Shown: in pieces, positions 17,773 through 24,851 of the stretch
Layout: every line of letters starts with the position of its first letter
Numbering within the stretch: the first letter of the stretch is position 1
Assembly: GCA_964567745.1 (NCBI GenBank)
Contig: CAZMNY010000015.1
Location: 62,001-126,000 of the forward strand
Direction: 5' to 3'
DNA: 64,000 bases
DNA from: CAZMNY01 sp964567745
GTDB taxonomy: Bacteria > Planctomycetota > Planctomycetia > Pirellulales > Pirellulaceae
The notes under the pieces: model-generated
Told to the model about the DNA's origin: nothing
What the model saw: the letters and a program-made list of their open reading frames with translations, nothing else
Database searches by the model: none
Made by a program: the position numbers and the translations under genes

Positions 17773-20115
17773 CTACTTGCTTTTGGGCTGCGGGACCTGA
17801 ACGACCACTTCGGCCGAGAACATCATTGCCGGGTCGCCTCGATCGGCGAGCGTTGCGTGCAGCATAGCGACAGTTCGCGGCGCTTTGCCTTCGAACAGAG
17901 TCGCTGATCCGTTCGTGATCTTGATTGGCTCATCGAGGTTCGCGAATTCATCACTGAGCCGGATCGTCAGTTGCTCGGCATCGCACTTTTCGATTCGAAA
18001 CGACTGACCTTGCCGCTCGACAATAATCTCCGCTCGGCCTTTCACTTGGCTCGCATCGACGGCGAGCCAATAGAATCGTTGATGCGTCACATCGTCTTGT
18101 TTCCAGACGATCCGTTGCGGGTGCCGGGTGCGAACAAATTTGGCCATCCATGGAACGGCGGCCGCGTCCTCGCGATTGAGCCAATGGCCCTTGCCTTCGT
18201 AAACCTTGGCCCAATGCTCGTAGCCCTTGGGGTCAGCCTTCTTGAGTTCAGCCAGTTTTCCCTGCCACTGTTTGGCGATCTCGTTTCGCTTGTACGATCG
18301 ATCGTTGCCGCCGACGTGCAAGGAGAACGGAAGGTTGCGCAAGCCGATCGGTGAGGTCTCGTTGGGATGTCCGGCCATCATCGAAGCGGCGGCAAGCTGG
18401 TCGGCCATTCGAGGCGCCAATTGGTAGACGCCATCGCCGCCAGCGGAATAGCCCATCAAATAAACTCGGTTAGGATCGACATCTTCAAACGCGATCAGGT
18501 TTTCGATCAGGCGCGTAAACAGCGGATCGATGTGGCCCTGATGCCAGAGATTCCAGGTGTCCGTGGGCGCTCGCGGCGCGACGTAGACTCCTTCTTTGGG
18601 CGAGTAGAGTCGTTTTTGGTTATTCCACTGGCTGTCGTTGACCTGCTTGGGTGCCCCGCCGCCGCCGTGCATCGAAATGTAGAGACTTCGCCCCTTCTTC
18701 GGTTTGTCTCCGAACACTTTGTAATGGAACGGCATCTTGTGAGTCTTGTAGGTCAGCACAAGATCTTTCATTTCGCCCTTGCGACTCTCGCGAATATGGG
18801 CCAGATGATCCGCTCGCAACATCGTCGCAACGGTCTCCGCTTTGTTCTTCGTCAGAGGTGTTTTGGCGAAATTCTGTTCGCCGATCGGCTTGCGTTTAGC
18901 TCGAGGCGCAGCGAGGTAGCTCTTGAGTTCGTCGATTGTGTTCGATGACGTCTCCTCGGCGGGCTTGAGATCGACGGAGATCAAGCGACCGTCTTTGTCG
19001 GCTTGAATCGACTTGGAGACCGTTTGTCCGTCGTCGCCGATTTCAAGTTCGTATTTTTGTCCGAGTTTAAGTTTCGCTGTCAGGTGATCATTGCTGTCGA
19101 ACCGTTCGTCATTGGTCTTCCCTTGAAACACAATTTTGCCGTTGTTGTCCTTGAGTTTGACCGGAACGCAACATCGATTGCCTTGCCCGACCGTCGCCTC
19201 GAACATGAACCGCCCCCATCCTTCTGGGAGTTTCTCGGCGGCGCGGGTGTAGCGATCGGTGACGTTGACGGCGGAGACAAAATTCGACTCCGGCGCCCAG
19301 ACCATGGGAAACGGTTGCGGAGTCTTCTTGTAACTCACGGCGTAGATTGCGTGAAATGGATGATTCCGTTGAGCCTTTGACGCTCGCCCGAGAAACCACA
19401 CTCGATCGAGCTTGTCGCCTGAGGGTTCGGCGGCACCTGTGAAATGCCATCCGTCGTCCCAGACTTCGACCCACGAATGATTGCCGCTCTTGTCCGACCA
19501 CAAGGGAGTGCCTGCGAATCGCGCGGGCACGCCGATCGAGCGACAAGCGTCGATCAGCAGCACGGACAAACCGGTGCACGAGGCGAGGCCCGAATCCATC
19601 GTCTCAAACGGACCTTGATCCGCGCGTCGGCGCATGGTCGAGTATTTGACTTTGAGCAGAGGGAAGACTTTTTGATTCAAGATGGCGGCGGCTTCGCCTG
19701 GCGACTTTGCCTCTTTGACCAGTGGCTTGAACTGCTCGAAAAATTTCTTTCGCCAGTTGTCGCGACGTTCATTGATATTGGCGTACGGCAAGACGTTATT
19801 GAAAAACACTTCCTCTGGCACTGCGTCTTTCCAGGGGGCGTCTTCCCAGGCCGTGTAGGCGAAGGTCAGATTGTCGACGAGGAATTGAGTTTTCAGGGAC
19901 TTCAAATCATGCTCTGGCATATAGGCGACGAGAAATCGCATCGCCTTGCGCTGCGAGCCCTCGAAGCGATCGAGAGCCGCTGCGATTTCCGGCCGATTGG
20001 CGCCGGCTTTGGCCAGTGCCGCTTCGAGTTCTTGATCCGAGACTTCTCCGCGGGTGACGGTGCCGAACGAGAGGACTGCCAGCATGAGTGCGACGATACG
20101 CAGCTTCAGGTGCAT
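17773..20115 (-). CDS. Secreted transglutaminase-like / alpha-beta hydrolase fusion
   Basis: The 780-residue product begins with a signal peptide (LRIVALMLAVLSFGTVTRG). Residues of about 170-290 form a transglutaminase-like domain with the Cys of SGLASCTGLSVLLIDACRSIGVPAR, the His of GNHSWVEVW and the following Asp-containing DDGWHF. From about residue 500 there is an esterase/PHB-depolymerase-like alpha/beta hydrolase: SLYISMHGGGGAP (oxyanion), GYSAGGDGVYQLAPRM (nucleophile Ser), LHVGGNDRSYKR (Asp) and YEGKGHWLNRED (His). All four catalytic groups are present. The start at 20115 has AAAGGAACGC just upstream; the longer open frame to 20514 overlaps the divergent gene's promoter and lacks similarity. 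The two activities on one exported chain suggest processing of a peptide- or ester-containing surface or environmental polymer; the substrate is unknown. Confidence 0.9.
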   Translation of the reverse strand: MHLKLRIVALMLAVLSFGTVTRGEVSDQELEAALAKAGANRPEIAAALDRFEGSQRKAMRFLVAYMPEHDLKSLKTQFLVDNLTFAYTAWEDAPWKDAVPEEVFFNNVLPYANINERRDNWRKKFFEQFKPLVKEAKSPGEAAAILNQKVFPLLKVKYSTMRRRADQGPFETMDSGLASCTGLSVLLIDACRSIGVPARFAGTPLWSDKSGNHSWVEVWDDGWHFTGAAEPSGDKLDRVWFLGRASKAQRNHPFHAIYAVSYKKTPQPFPMVWAPESNFVSAVNVTDRYTRAAEKLPEGWGRFMFEATVGQGNRCCVPVKLKDNNGKIVFQGKTNDERFDSNDHLTAKLKLGQKYELEIGDDGQTVSKSIQADKDGRLISVDLKPAEETSSNTIDELKSYLAAPRAKRKPIGEQNFAKTPLTKNKAETVATMLRADHLAHIRESRKGEMKDLVLTYKTHKMPFHYKVFGDKPKKGRSLYISMHGGGGAPKQVNDSQWNNQKRLYSPKEGVYVAPRAPTDTWNLWHQGHIDPLFTRLIENLIAFEDVDPNRVYLMGYSAGGDGVYQLAPRMADQLAAASMMAGHPNETSPIGLRNLPFSLHVGGNDRSYKRNEIAKQWQGKLAELKKADPKGYEHWAKVYEGKGHWLNREDAAAVPWMAKFVRTRHPQRIVWKQDDVTHQRFYWLAVDASQVKGRAEIIVERQGQSFRIEKCDAEQLTIRLSDEFANLDEPIKITNGSATLFEGKAPRTVAMLHATLADRGDPAMMFSAEVVVQVPQPKSK

Positions 20116-20356
20116 TTTTTGCGTTCCTTTTGATCTTCCCGAAAGTCTGGTCCCACGAGAGAGTCCTCCGCCCAAGACTTCTCCTCGCGAATCGATCCAT
20201 AGTATAACCCAGCAATCTCGCTTGGTAGGCGACGAAACGAGACCGCACGGCAACGGCCCGTTTTTGCCGCCGCCACCGCTCGCGACGGGATGCAGGCCAG
20301 TGGAATCGAGCCGATTGAGGCGACGACAACTTCTTTTTTTATCACGGACTTGATGC

Positions 20357-20872
20357 ATGAACAACAACAATGCAGACCGGGAAAACGGCAGCGCGGGCGA
20401 GAAACCGAAGAAGCCTTTCCTCGAGTTCGATATGAAGGAAGGTGTTGAATTGGGCGAGACGCTCGAAGCTGGCTTGGGGGCGATCAAAGGCGTGCTCGGC
20501 GGCTTCTTCAACATGGCTCAAGAGCTGCTTGGTCCCGAAGGGATGAAGAACCTGGAAGCCGCTCGGTGGTTGGCCCACGTCGCTGCCAGCCTCGACGATC
20601 TGGCCACCAGTCTCGCCGATGATTCGCTCGTCCCCGTTGGCAAGGCCGGTGAACTTACCTGCTTCCTCGAACGTGTCGACGACGAACTCGACGGCTCGAA
20701 ATTCGCGACGCAAGCCGCCTCAATCGAAGCGCGGCTAAAAGAAGCAGCTGCGATCGCCAACGACTGGGACCGGGCCGCACCCGCCGAGTCGCGAAACGTA
20801 CAGTTGGAGCGAATCAACAACTCAGTCGGATATCTCCGAGCGGCCGCAGCCGTCAACGACAAAGACGAATAG
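20357..20872 (+). CDS. Hypothetical hydrophilic protein, 171 aa
   Basis: No signal peptide or membrane helix is seen. The N-terminal 30 residues are polar (MNNNNADRENGSAGEKPKK), followed by FLEFDMKEGVELGETLEAGLGAIKGVLGGFFNMAQELLGPEGM and a largely helical remainder rich in Ala and Glu. The codon pattern and clean composition favour this strand over the open frame on the opposite strand at 20342-20713. It is divergent from the transglutaminase-esterase gene. No family was recognised. Confidence 0.7.
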   Translation: MNNNNADRENGSAGEKPKKPFLEFDMKEGVELGETLEAGLGAIKGVLGGFFNMAQELLGPEGMKNLEAARWLAHVAASLDDLATSLADDSLVPVGKAGELTCFLERVDDELDGSKFATQAASIEARLKEAAAIANDWDRAAPAESRNVQLERINNSVGYLRAAAAVNDKDE

Positions 20873-21008
20873 ACAGACCGCCGGATCGCACGGGCAAAGT
20901 GGACGAGCGATGAGTGCAAAATGCAAAATGCAAAATGAACGGGCACTCTCGCCCAGACCAACCGCGTCGCCCTGCGCACCTGTCGGCCGAAGGCCAACCT
21001 CATCGTAG

Positions 21009-21027
21009 CCTGGGGTAACACCCCAGG
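21009..21027. terminator. GC hairpin followed by T-rich stretch
   Basis: CCTGGGGT-AAC-ACCCCAGG forms a perfect 8-bp stem with a 3-base loop and is followed by TTTCTTT. It has the shape of a rho-independent terminator, but the same hairpin sequence is a frequent intergenic repeat in planctomycetes, so it may be a repeat unit instead. Confidence 0.45.
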
Positions 21028-21032
21028 TTTCT

Positions 21033-21182
21033 TTAGCGTTGAATCTGATTCACCGAACGAGCAAGCTCGTTGGGGTCTCGTTGTGTGTTCTGCAGCTGCT
21101 TAGCGTTGAATCTGATTCACCGAACGAGCAAGCTCGTTGGGGTCTCGTTGTGTGTTCTGCAGCTGCTTAGCGTTGAATCTGG
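21033..21182. repeat. 67-base tandem repeat containing palindrome, two copies plus a partial
   Basis: Units begin with TTAGCGTTGAATCTG at 21033, 21100 and 21167, so the period is 67 bases; the first two are complete and look identical, and the third breaks off after about 16 bases. Each complete unit contains the palindrome AACGAGCAAGCTCGTT. Inverted relatives lie at 5205-5250 and 5273-5309. Confidence 0.85.
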
Positions 21183-21317
21183 GTGAATACGCTCGCCACA
21201 AACTTTTTCGCTCATTTTCCCGATTAGCGGCCGAATCGTGACCTATATTTGCGCGCTGCCACTAGCGAGAGTTCTCACGCACGGAACGGTTCGAGAGGCA
21301 AGAAGAAGGGGTAGGAA

Positions 21318-21632
21318 ATGCAGAAACAACAGAATTCGACGGCGATTGGTGATTCTAACCGCAGGTTGGCGCGTCAAAACGCTGGCGTCCTTCACGTCAT
21401 CGATCAAATAGTCTATCACGTCGACCAAATCGTGGAAGACGCCGAGCAAGGCCGTTGGGAAAACGTCGCTCGAATGAGCAAAGTGATTGCCGATGAGTGC
21501 GAACGGTCGGGCTACGACGAATTGGGCAATGCAGCGACTCGCTTGAGCCATGCTGCGCGTCATCCCGACGACGAGAAGTCGGTGAGTCGAAGCCTGATCA
21601 AGCTGGTGGGCGCCGTCGGATGCCGCGTTTGA
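21318..21632 (+). CDS. Small hypothetical protein, 104 aa
   Basis: The start codon follows AGGGGTAGGAA, a strong ribosome binding site. The product is soluble and mostly helical, with segments such as HVIDQIVYHVDQIVEDAEQGRWENVARMSKVIADECERSG and ATRLSHAARHP. The helix pattern suggests a four-helix arrangement, somewhat like histidine-phosphotransfer or PilZ-independent small helical proteins, but the phospho-acceptor motif is not evident. No family is assigned. Confidence 0.65.
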   Translation: MQKQQNSTAIGDSNRRLARQNAGVLHVIDQIVYHVDQIVEDAEQGRWENVARMSKVIADECERSGYDELGNAATRLSHAARHPDDEKSVSRSLIKLVGAVGCRV

Positions 21633-21841
21633 GCTCGCCCGCGGGGTCTTCTCAAAGTCTCGCCGCAAAGGCCGCTCTGCGCGGAGGCCCCTTCGCTCGG
21701 GCTGCTCAAGCCGGTACGATAGGCGGCGGTTGAGCGGCCTCCTCAGATAGGCATCATACGTCAGATCGAAATATCGATTGGACCTGCCCAACCTCGAAGT
21801 TCGCATCTATTCTCACCCACGCGTTCAACGAGCTGTCCGCC

Positions 21842-22210
21842 ATGAGCACTGCTACGGTTTCTGGGAAAGTTCACGTCATCGAAGAGACGAAGACGTACGG
21901 TCAAAAGGGATTCCGCAAACGGCTGGTCGTTCTGGAACAAGCCAATGAGCGGTTCACGAATTACGTTCCGGTCGAGTTCATCCAAGACGGCTGTGACAGC
22001 GTCGATGAACTGAACGTTGGCGATAGCGTCGAGATTACCTACCGACTGAGCGGCCGCAAATGGCAACGCGACGCCCAGAGCGAGGTCAAGTATTTTCTCA
22101 ACGCCGAGGGATTGAGTTTCCACGTCGTCGGCAGCGCGCCCGCGGCCAGCGATGCTCCCATGCCCGACGAGAGCGAAGCGTCATTCAGCGACGACGACAT
22201 TCCGTTCTAG
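21842..22210 (+). CDS. DUF3127 OB-fold protein with SSB-like C-terminal tip
   Basis: The 122-residue product fits DUF3127: TVSGKVHVIEETKTYGQKGFRKRLVVLEQANERFTNYVPVEFIQD, then VGDSVEITYRLSGRKWQ. This small beta-barrel family resembles single-stranded DNA-binding OB folds. After a linker of about 20 residues (PAASDAPMPDESEAS) the chain ends in FSDDDIPF, the acidic-hydrophobic tip used by SSB proteins to recruit partners such as RecO, RecQ or PriA. That supports a DNA-metabolism role, although no DNA-repair genes adjoin it. It is convergent with the kinase gene that follows. Confidence 0.85.
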   Translation: MSTATVSGKVHVIEETKTYGQKGFRKRLVVLEQANERFTNYVPVEFIQDGCDSVDELNVGDSVEITYRLSGRKWQRDAQSEVKYFLNAEGLSFHVVGSAPAASDAPMPDESEASFSDDDIPF

Positions 22211-22242
22211 CCATCGGTCGAATCGCGAAGTTCAATCGCTCG

Positions 22243-23892
22243 CTATTGTGTCGCCAAGGCGTTGAATAGAATCGCGCCGGCGATTGCGATGAGAAGGAAG
22301 GCGGCGATGGCGACGCGGCCCGTGGTCCAGTATCGACGTCGTCTGACTCGTCGCCGTTTCTTCTTGACCGCGATCGCGGGCAACGGGTTCAACTCAGATG
22401 ATTCGCCATCAGCCAGAACGGGCGGTACAGGTATGGACGTTTGGCTGAGCGGAGGCAACGCTTCGACTTCTTGAGGCGAAACGCCCTGTTCGAGCGATTT
22501 CAAATCCATCGCCAAGCTCGCCATGTCGGGATAGCGATCCTCCGGCGCCTTCGCCATCATCCGTTGGAACACCTTGTTCAGGCTGGCGGGAGCGTCGTCT
22601 AGTCGATCCGCCAAGCTGGGCGTCGGCTGTTCGCGATGGGCAATCAGCTTCTCCATCAGCGTGGCACCGGCGTAAACCACCTCGCCGGTGAGAAGAAAAT
22701 GAAGCGTGCAGCCGAGTGCGTAGATATCGCTTCGAGCATCCGCGTTGTGGCAGTTTAGTGCTTGCTCGGGAGGCATGTAGTCGACGCTGCCCATCAGTAC
22801 GTCTGACGATGTCAACGACGCTCGATCCGTGTCGCCCAACGCATTGCCCTCATACGACTCGATTCTGGCGAGCCCCAAATCGAGCACCTTTGTGGTCTCG
22901 CCGTCGAGCAGCAGGTTGTGAGGCTTGATGTCTCGGTGAACGACGCCCTGGTCGTGGGCGTACTGCAATGCCTCAGCCGTCTCGCGGACCGAACGAATGG
23001 CCGCCAACGGCGACATCGGTCCGTTGTCCGTCACATGCTGTGACAGATCGGGGCCGTCGATGTACTCCATCACCAGGAACGGCAGCCCGCCCGCTTCGTC
23101 CGCGTCGTGAGCGACCACGATGTTCGGATGCTTCAGCTTGCCTACCGCGCGAGCTTCTCGCCGAAAGCGATGGACGATCTCTGGCGAGTCGCGGCGATTG
23201 GCTCGCAGCAGCTTGATGCAGACGATTCGCCCCATTCGCTTGTGGCGAGCCTTGAAGACGTGACCCATTCCGCCTTCGCCGAGCATTTCCAGGACGATGT
23301 AGTTGCCGAGAATGAGTCCCTTCCAACGGCCTTGTAGCAAGGCGCTCGCCTGGAACTTCGTCAGCTTCTGTTTCTTGATTAGAGCTTTGGCAAATGAACG
23401 GCTGTTCGGCGGTTCGTGCTGCTCCACCAACAACTCGATCTCGCTCGCGTGAACTAACCCGCTCTTCTTCAAGCAGTCGATAAAATCGTCTAACGCGAAC
23501 TCGCTGTCGCCGCCAGGTTTGCGATTCTTTGGGCCACTGTCGGTCGTGCGAGCGGTCGACTTCGGCGAACTCAACTTGGCCTGATCCTCAAGTGTGAAGT
23601 CGAGCGTTTTCGAGTCGGCATGGTTGCCGCTTTGATCGAGTTCGTCCAACGGAATGTTGGCGGTCTCGTCTTCGCTGCCCGATTGGCCGCGAATCGACGG
23701 AGATTCGGATGATTGGGCTTTGGCGGAATGGGCGGGAGACGATTTCGGTTTACCGCCCAACGCGTCGACCGCCAGCTGGCATTGACGACAGTCCTCGAGA
23801 TGGGTGCGAAGCGAGGCTGCCTCATCGCCGCTCAGATTGTCCGACACAAAACGCCTTATGACGTTGATATCGGGGCATCGCGCGAATGACAC
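22243..23892 (-). CDS. Serine/threonine protein kinase with N-terminal zinc-finger-like segment
   Basis: The 549-residue product begins at a GTG (23892) with AGGAGG 8 bases upstream; the longer frame to 24120 runs through the AHSA1 promoter region and is not protein-like. Residues of about 20-35 (THLEDCRQCQLAVDAL) resemble the HxxxCxxC anti-sigma zinc finger found at the N-terminus of many planctomycete kinases. The kinase domain spans about residues 190-460: GEGGMGHVFKARH (glycine loop), VCIKLL (ATP Lys), VVHRDIKPHNLL (catalytic loop) and DLGLARIE (DLG in place of DFG), then MPPEQAL. A single membrane helix (VAIAAFLLIAIAGAILFNAL) ends the protein with almost nothing after it, so the kinase is cytoplasmic and tail-anchored. 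Downstream substrates are unknown. Confidence 0.93.
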   Translation of the reverse strand: MSFARCPDINVIRRFVSDNLSGDEAASLRTHLEDCRQCQLAVDALGGKPKSSPAHSAKAQSSESPSIRGQSGSEDETANIPLDELDQSGNHADSKTLDFTLEDQAKLSSPKSTARTTDSGPKNRKPGGDSEFALDDFIDCLKKSGLVHASEIELLVEQHEPPNSRSFAKALIKKQKLTKFQASALLQGRWKGLILGNYIVLEMLGEGGMGHVFKARHKRMGRIVCIKLLRANRRDSPEIVHRFRREARAVGKLKHPNIVVAHDADEAGGLPFLVMEYIDGPDLSQHVTDNGPMSPLAAIRSVRETAEALQYAHDQGVVHRDIKPHNLLLDGETTKVLDLGLARIESYEGNALGDTDRASLTSSDVLMGSVDYMPPEQALNCHNADARSDIYALGCTLHFLLTGEVVYAGATLMEKLIAHREQPTPSLADRLDDAPASLNKVFQRMMAKAPEDRYPDMASLAMDLKSLEQGVSPQEVEALPPLSQTSIPVPPVLADGESSELNPLPAIAVKKKRRRVRRRRYWTTGRVAIAAFLLIAIAGAILFNALATQ

Positions 23893-24194
23893 CTTCGGCC
23901 TCCTCGTCTTCCCACGCCAATCCAATTCCCACTGTTCCGGCCCGTAACCGCTGTCCAGCAACACGGCCAGATACGCTAAAGGCGGCCGAATCTGGCCGAT
24001 CGGGCGCACCGCGTCACATTTACAACGTTTGCGTAGACTGAAGTACCCAAACCAATTCCGGAAATTGCCTGGGAAATACGCCAGGCCGAGCCTACGCGGG
24101 TCGACCGATAAGTTGCTCAAACCAATGCGCTATCACAAGTTAGGCCGTAATTGGCCGCTCGTCAAACTGCCGTTTGAGGACAGCGGGCACGATG

Positions 24195-24210
24195 GTAACC
24201 TTTTAGTTAC
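24195..24210. promoter_or_regulatory. Candidate ArsR operator GTAAC-N6-GTTAC upstream of AHSA1 gene
   Basis: GTAACCTTTTAGTTAC has the same perfect half-sites and spacing as the palindrome at the start of the ArsR gene (17682-17697). It is 71 bases before the AHSA1 start codon, a usual place for a repressor site. Confidence 0.6.
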
Positions 24211-24281
24211 TGTATGGATCTCCAGGGGCATCGGTTGGGGAATGGGTTATTACATCTGGATCAATTTTGGACGGCAAGGCC

Positions 24282-24827
24282 ATGGCGGAGGAAACAACGC
24301 TGGTACATCGAATCACCATCAACGCACCGATTCAGCAGGTTTGGGACACGTTGACTCAAGACGGCGAGGTGCAGCCGTTCTTTTTCAATTCGGTCCTGCA
24401 TACGACCACGCTGGCGCCGGGGGTGCCGGTGAGAATGCGAACGCCGGACGGCAAATACACCGGCGTCGTAGGAGACGTTTTGGAACTCGAGCCGCCATAC
24501 CGATACGTGATGACGTTCAAATTCACCAATTTCGATGATCCGCCCTGCAAGATCACCCATGAGCTGAAAGAGATCGAGGGCGGCGTCGAGTACACGCTCA
24601 CGTCGGAACGGATTGCCGCAGGGACGAAGACCGAGAAGCAGATGAAACAGGGCGGCGACTTTATCGTCAAAGCGCTTAAAGGAGTCGTCGAATCGGGACG
24701 GCCGCCCCTCTCCTGCCGCATGTTGCTGACGATCATCTCGCTGACGGCTTGGATGTCGCCCAAGATTTGCCTAACCGAGAACTGGCCCTTCGAACGAAAA
24801 TTCGAACTGCCGAATGACGAGCACTGA
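24282..24827 (+). CDS. SRPBCC / AHSA1 domain protein
   Basis: The 181-residue product is an AHSA1-type START-like protein: LVHRITINAPIQQVWDTLTQDGEVQPFFFNSVLHTT, PGVPVRMRTPDGKY, LELEPPYRYVMTFKF, CKITHELKEIEGGVEYTLTSERI and a helical end (KQMKQGGDFIVKALKGVVESG). SRPBCC folds bind hydrophobic ligands; the exact role here is unknown. A C-terminal extension (CRMLLTIISLTAWMSPKICLTENWPFE) is typical for copies regulated by ArsR proteins. The ATG at 24282 was chosen; an in-frame TTG at 24267 is possible. Upstream lies the GTAAC-N6-GTTAC site. It is flanked on both sides by kinase genes on the opposite strand. Confidence 0.9.
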   Translation: MAEETTLVHRITINAPIQQVWDTLTQDGEVQPFFFNSVLHTTTLAPGVPVRMRTPDGKYTGVVGDVLELEPPYRYVMTFKFTNFDDPPCKITHELKEIEGGVEYTLTSERIAAGTKTEKQMKQGGDFIVKALKGVVESGRPPLSCRMLLTIISLTAWMSPKICLTENWPFERKFELPNDEH

Positions 24828-24851
24828 TCGATTGCAAGACGAGGCTGCCGA

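Larger units (their letters stand above)
20873..21317. other. Intergenic region filled with repeats
   Basis: This 445-base gap holds TGCAAAATG triplets at about 20912-20937, a GC hairpin at 21009-21027 and the 67-base tandem repeats described separately. No gene is seen before the small gene at 21318. Confidence 0.7.

Noticed and set aside
20342..20713. Open frame on the minus strand opposite the gene at 20357
   Set aside because: The plus-strand product has a more natural composition, and the minus-strand start lacks a binding site.
21033..21182. CRISPR array
   Set aside because: The repeats are 67-base head-to-tail units with no variable spacers, only two complete copies, and no cas gene in the window.
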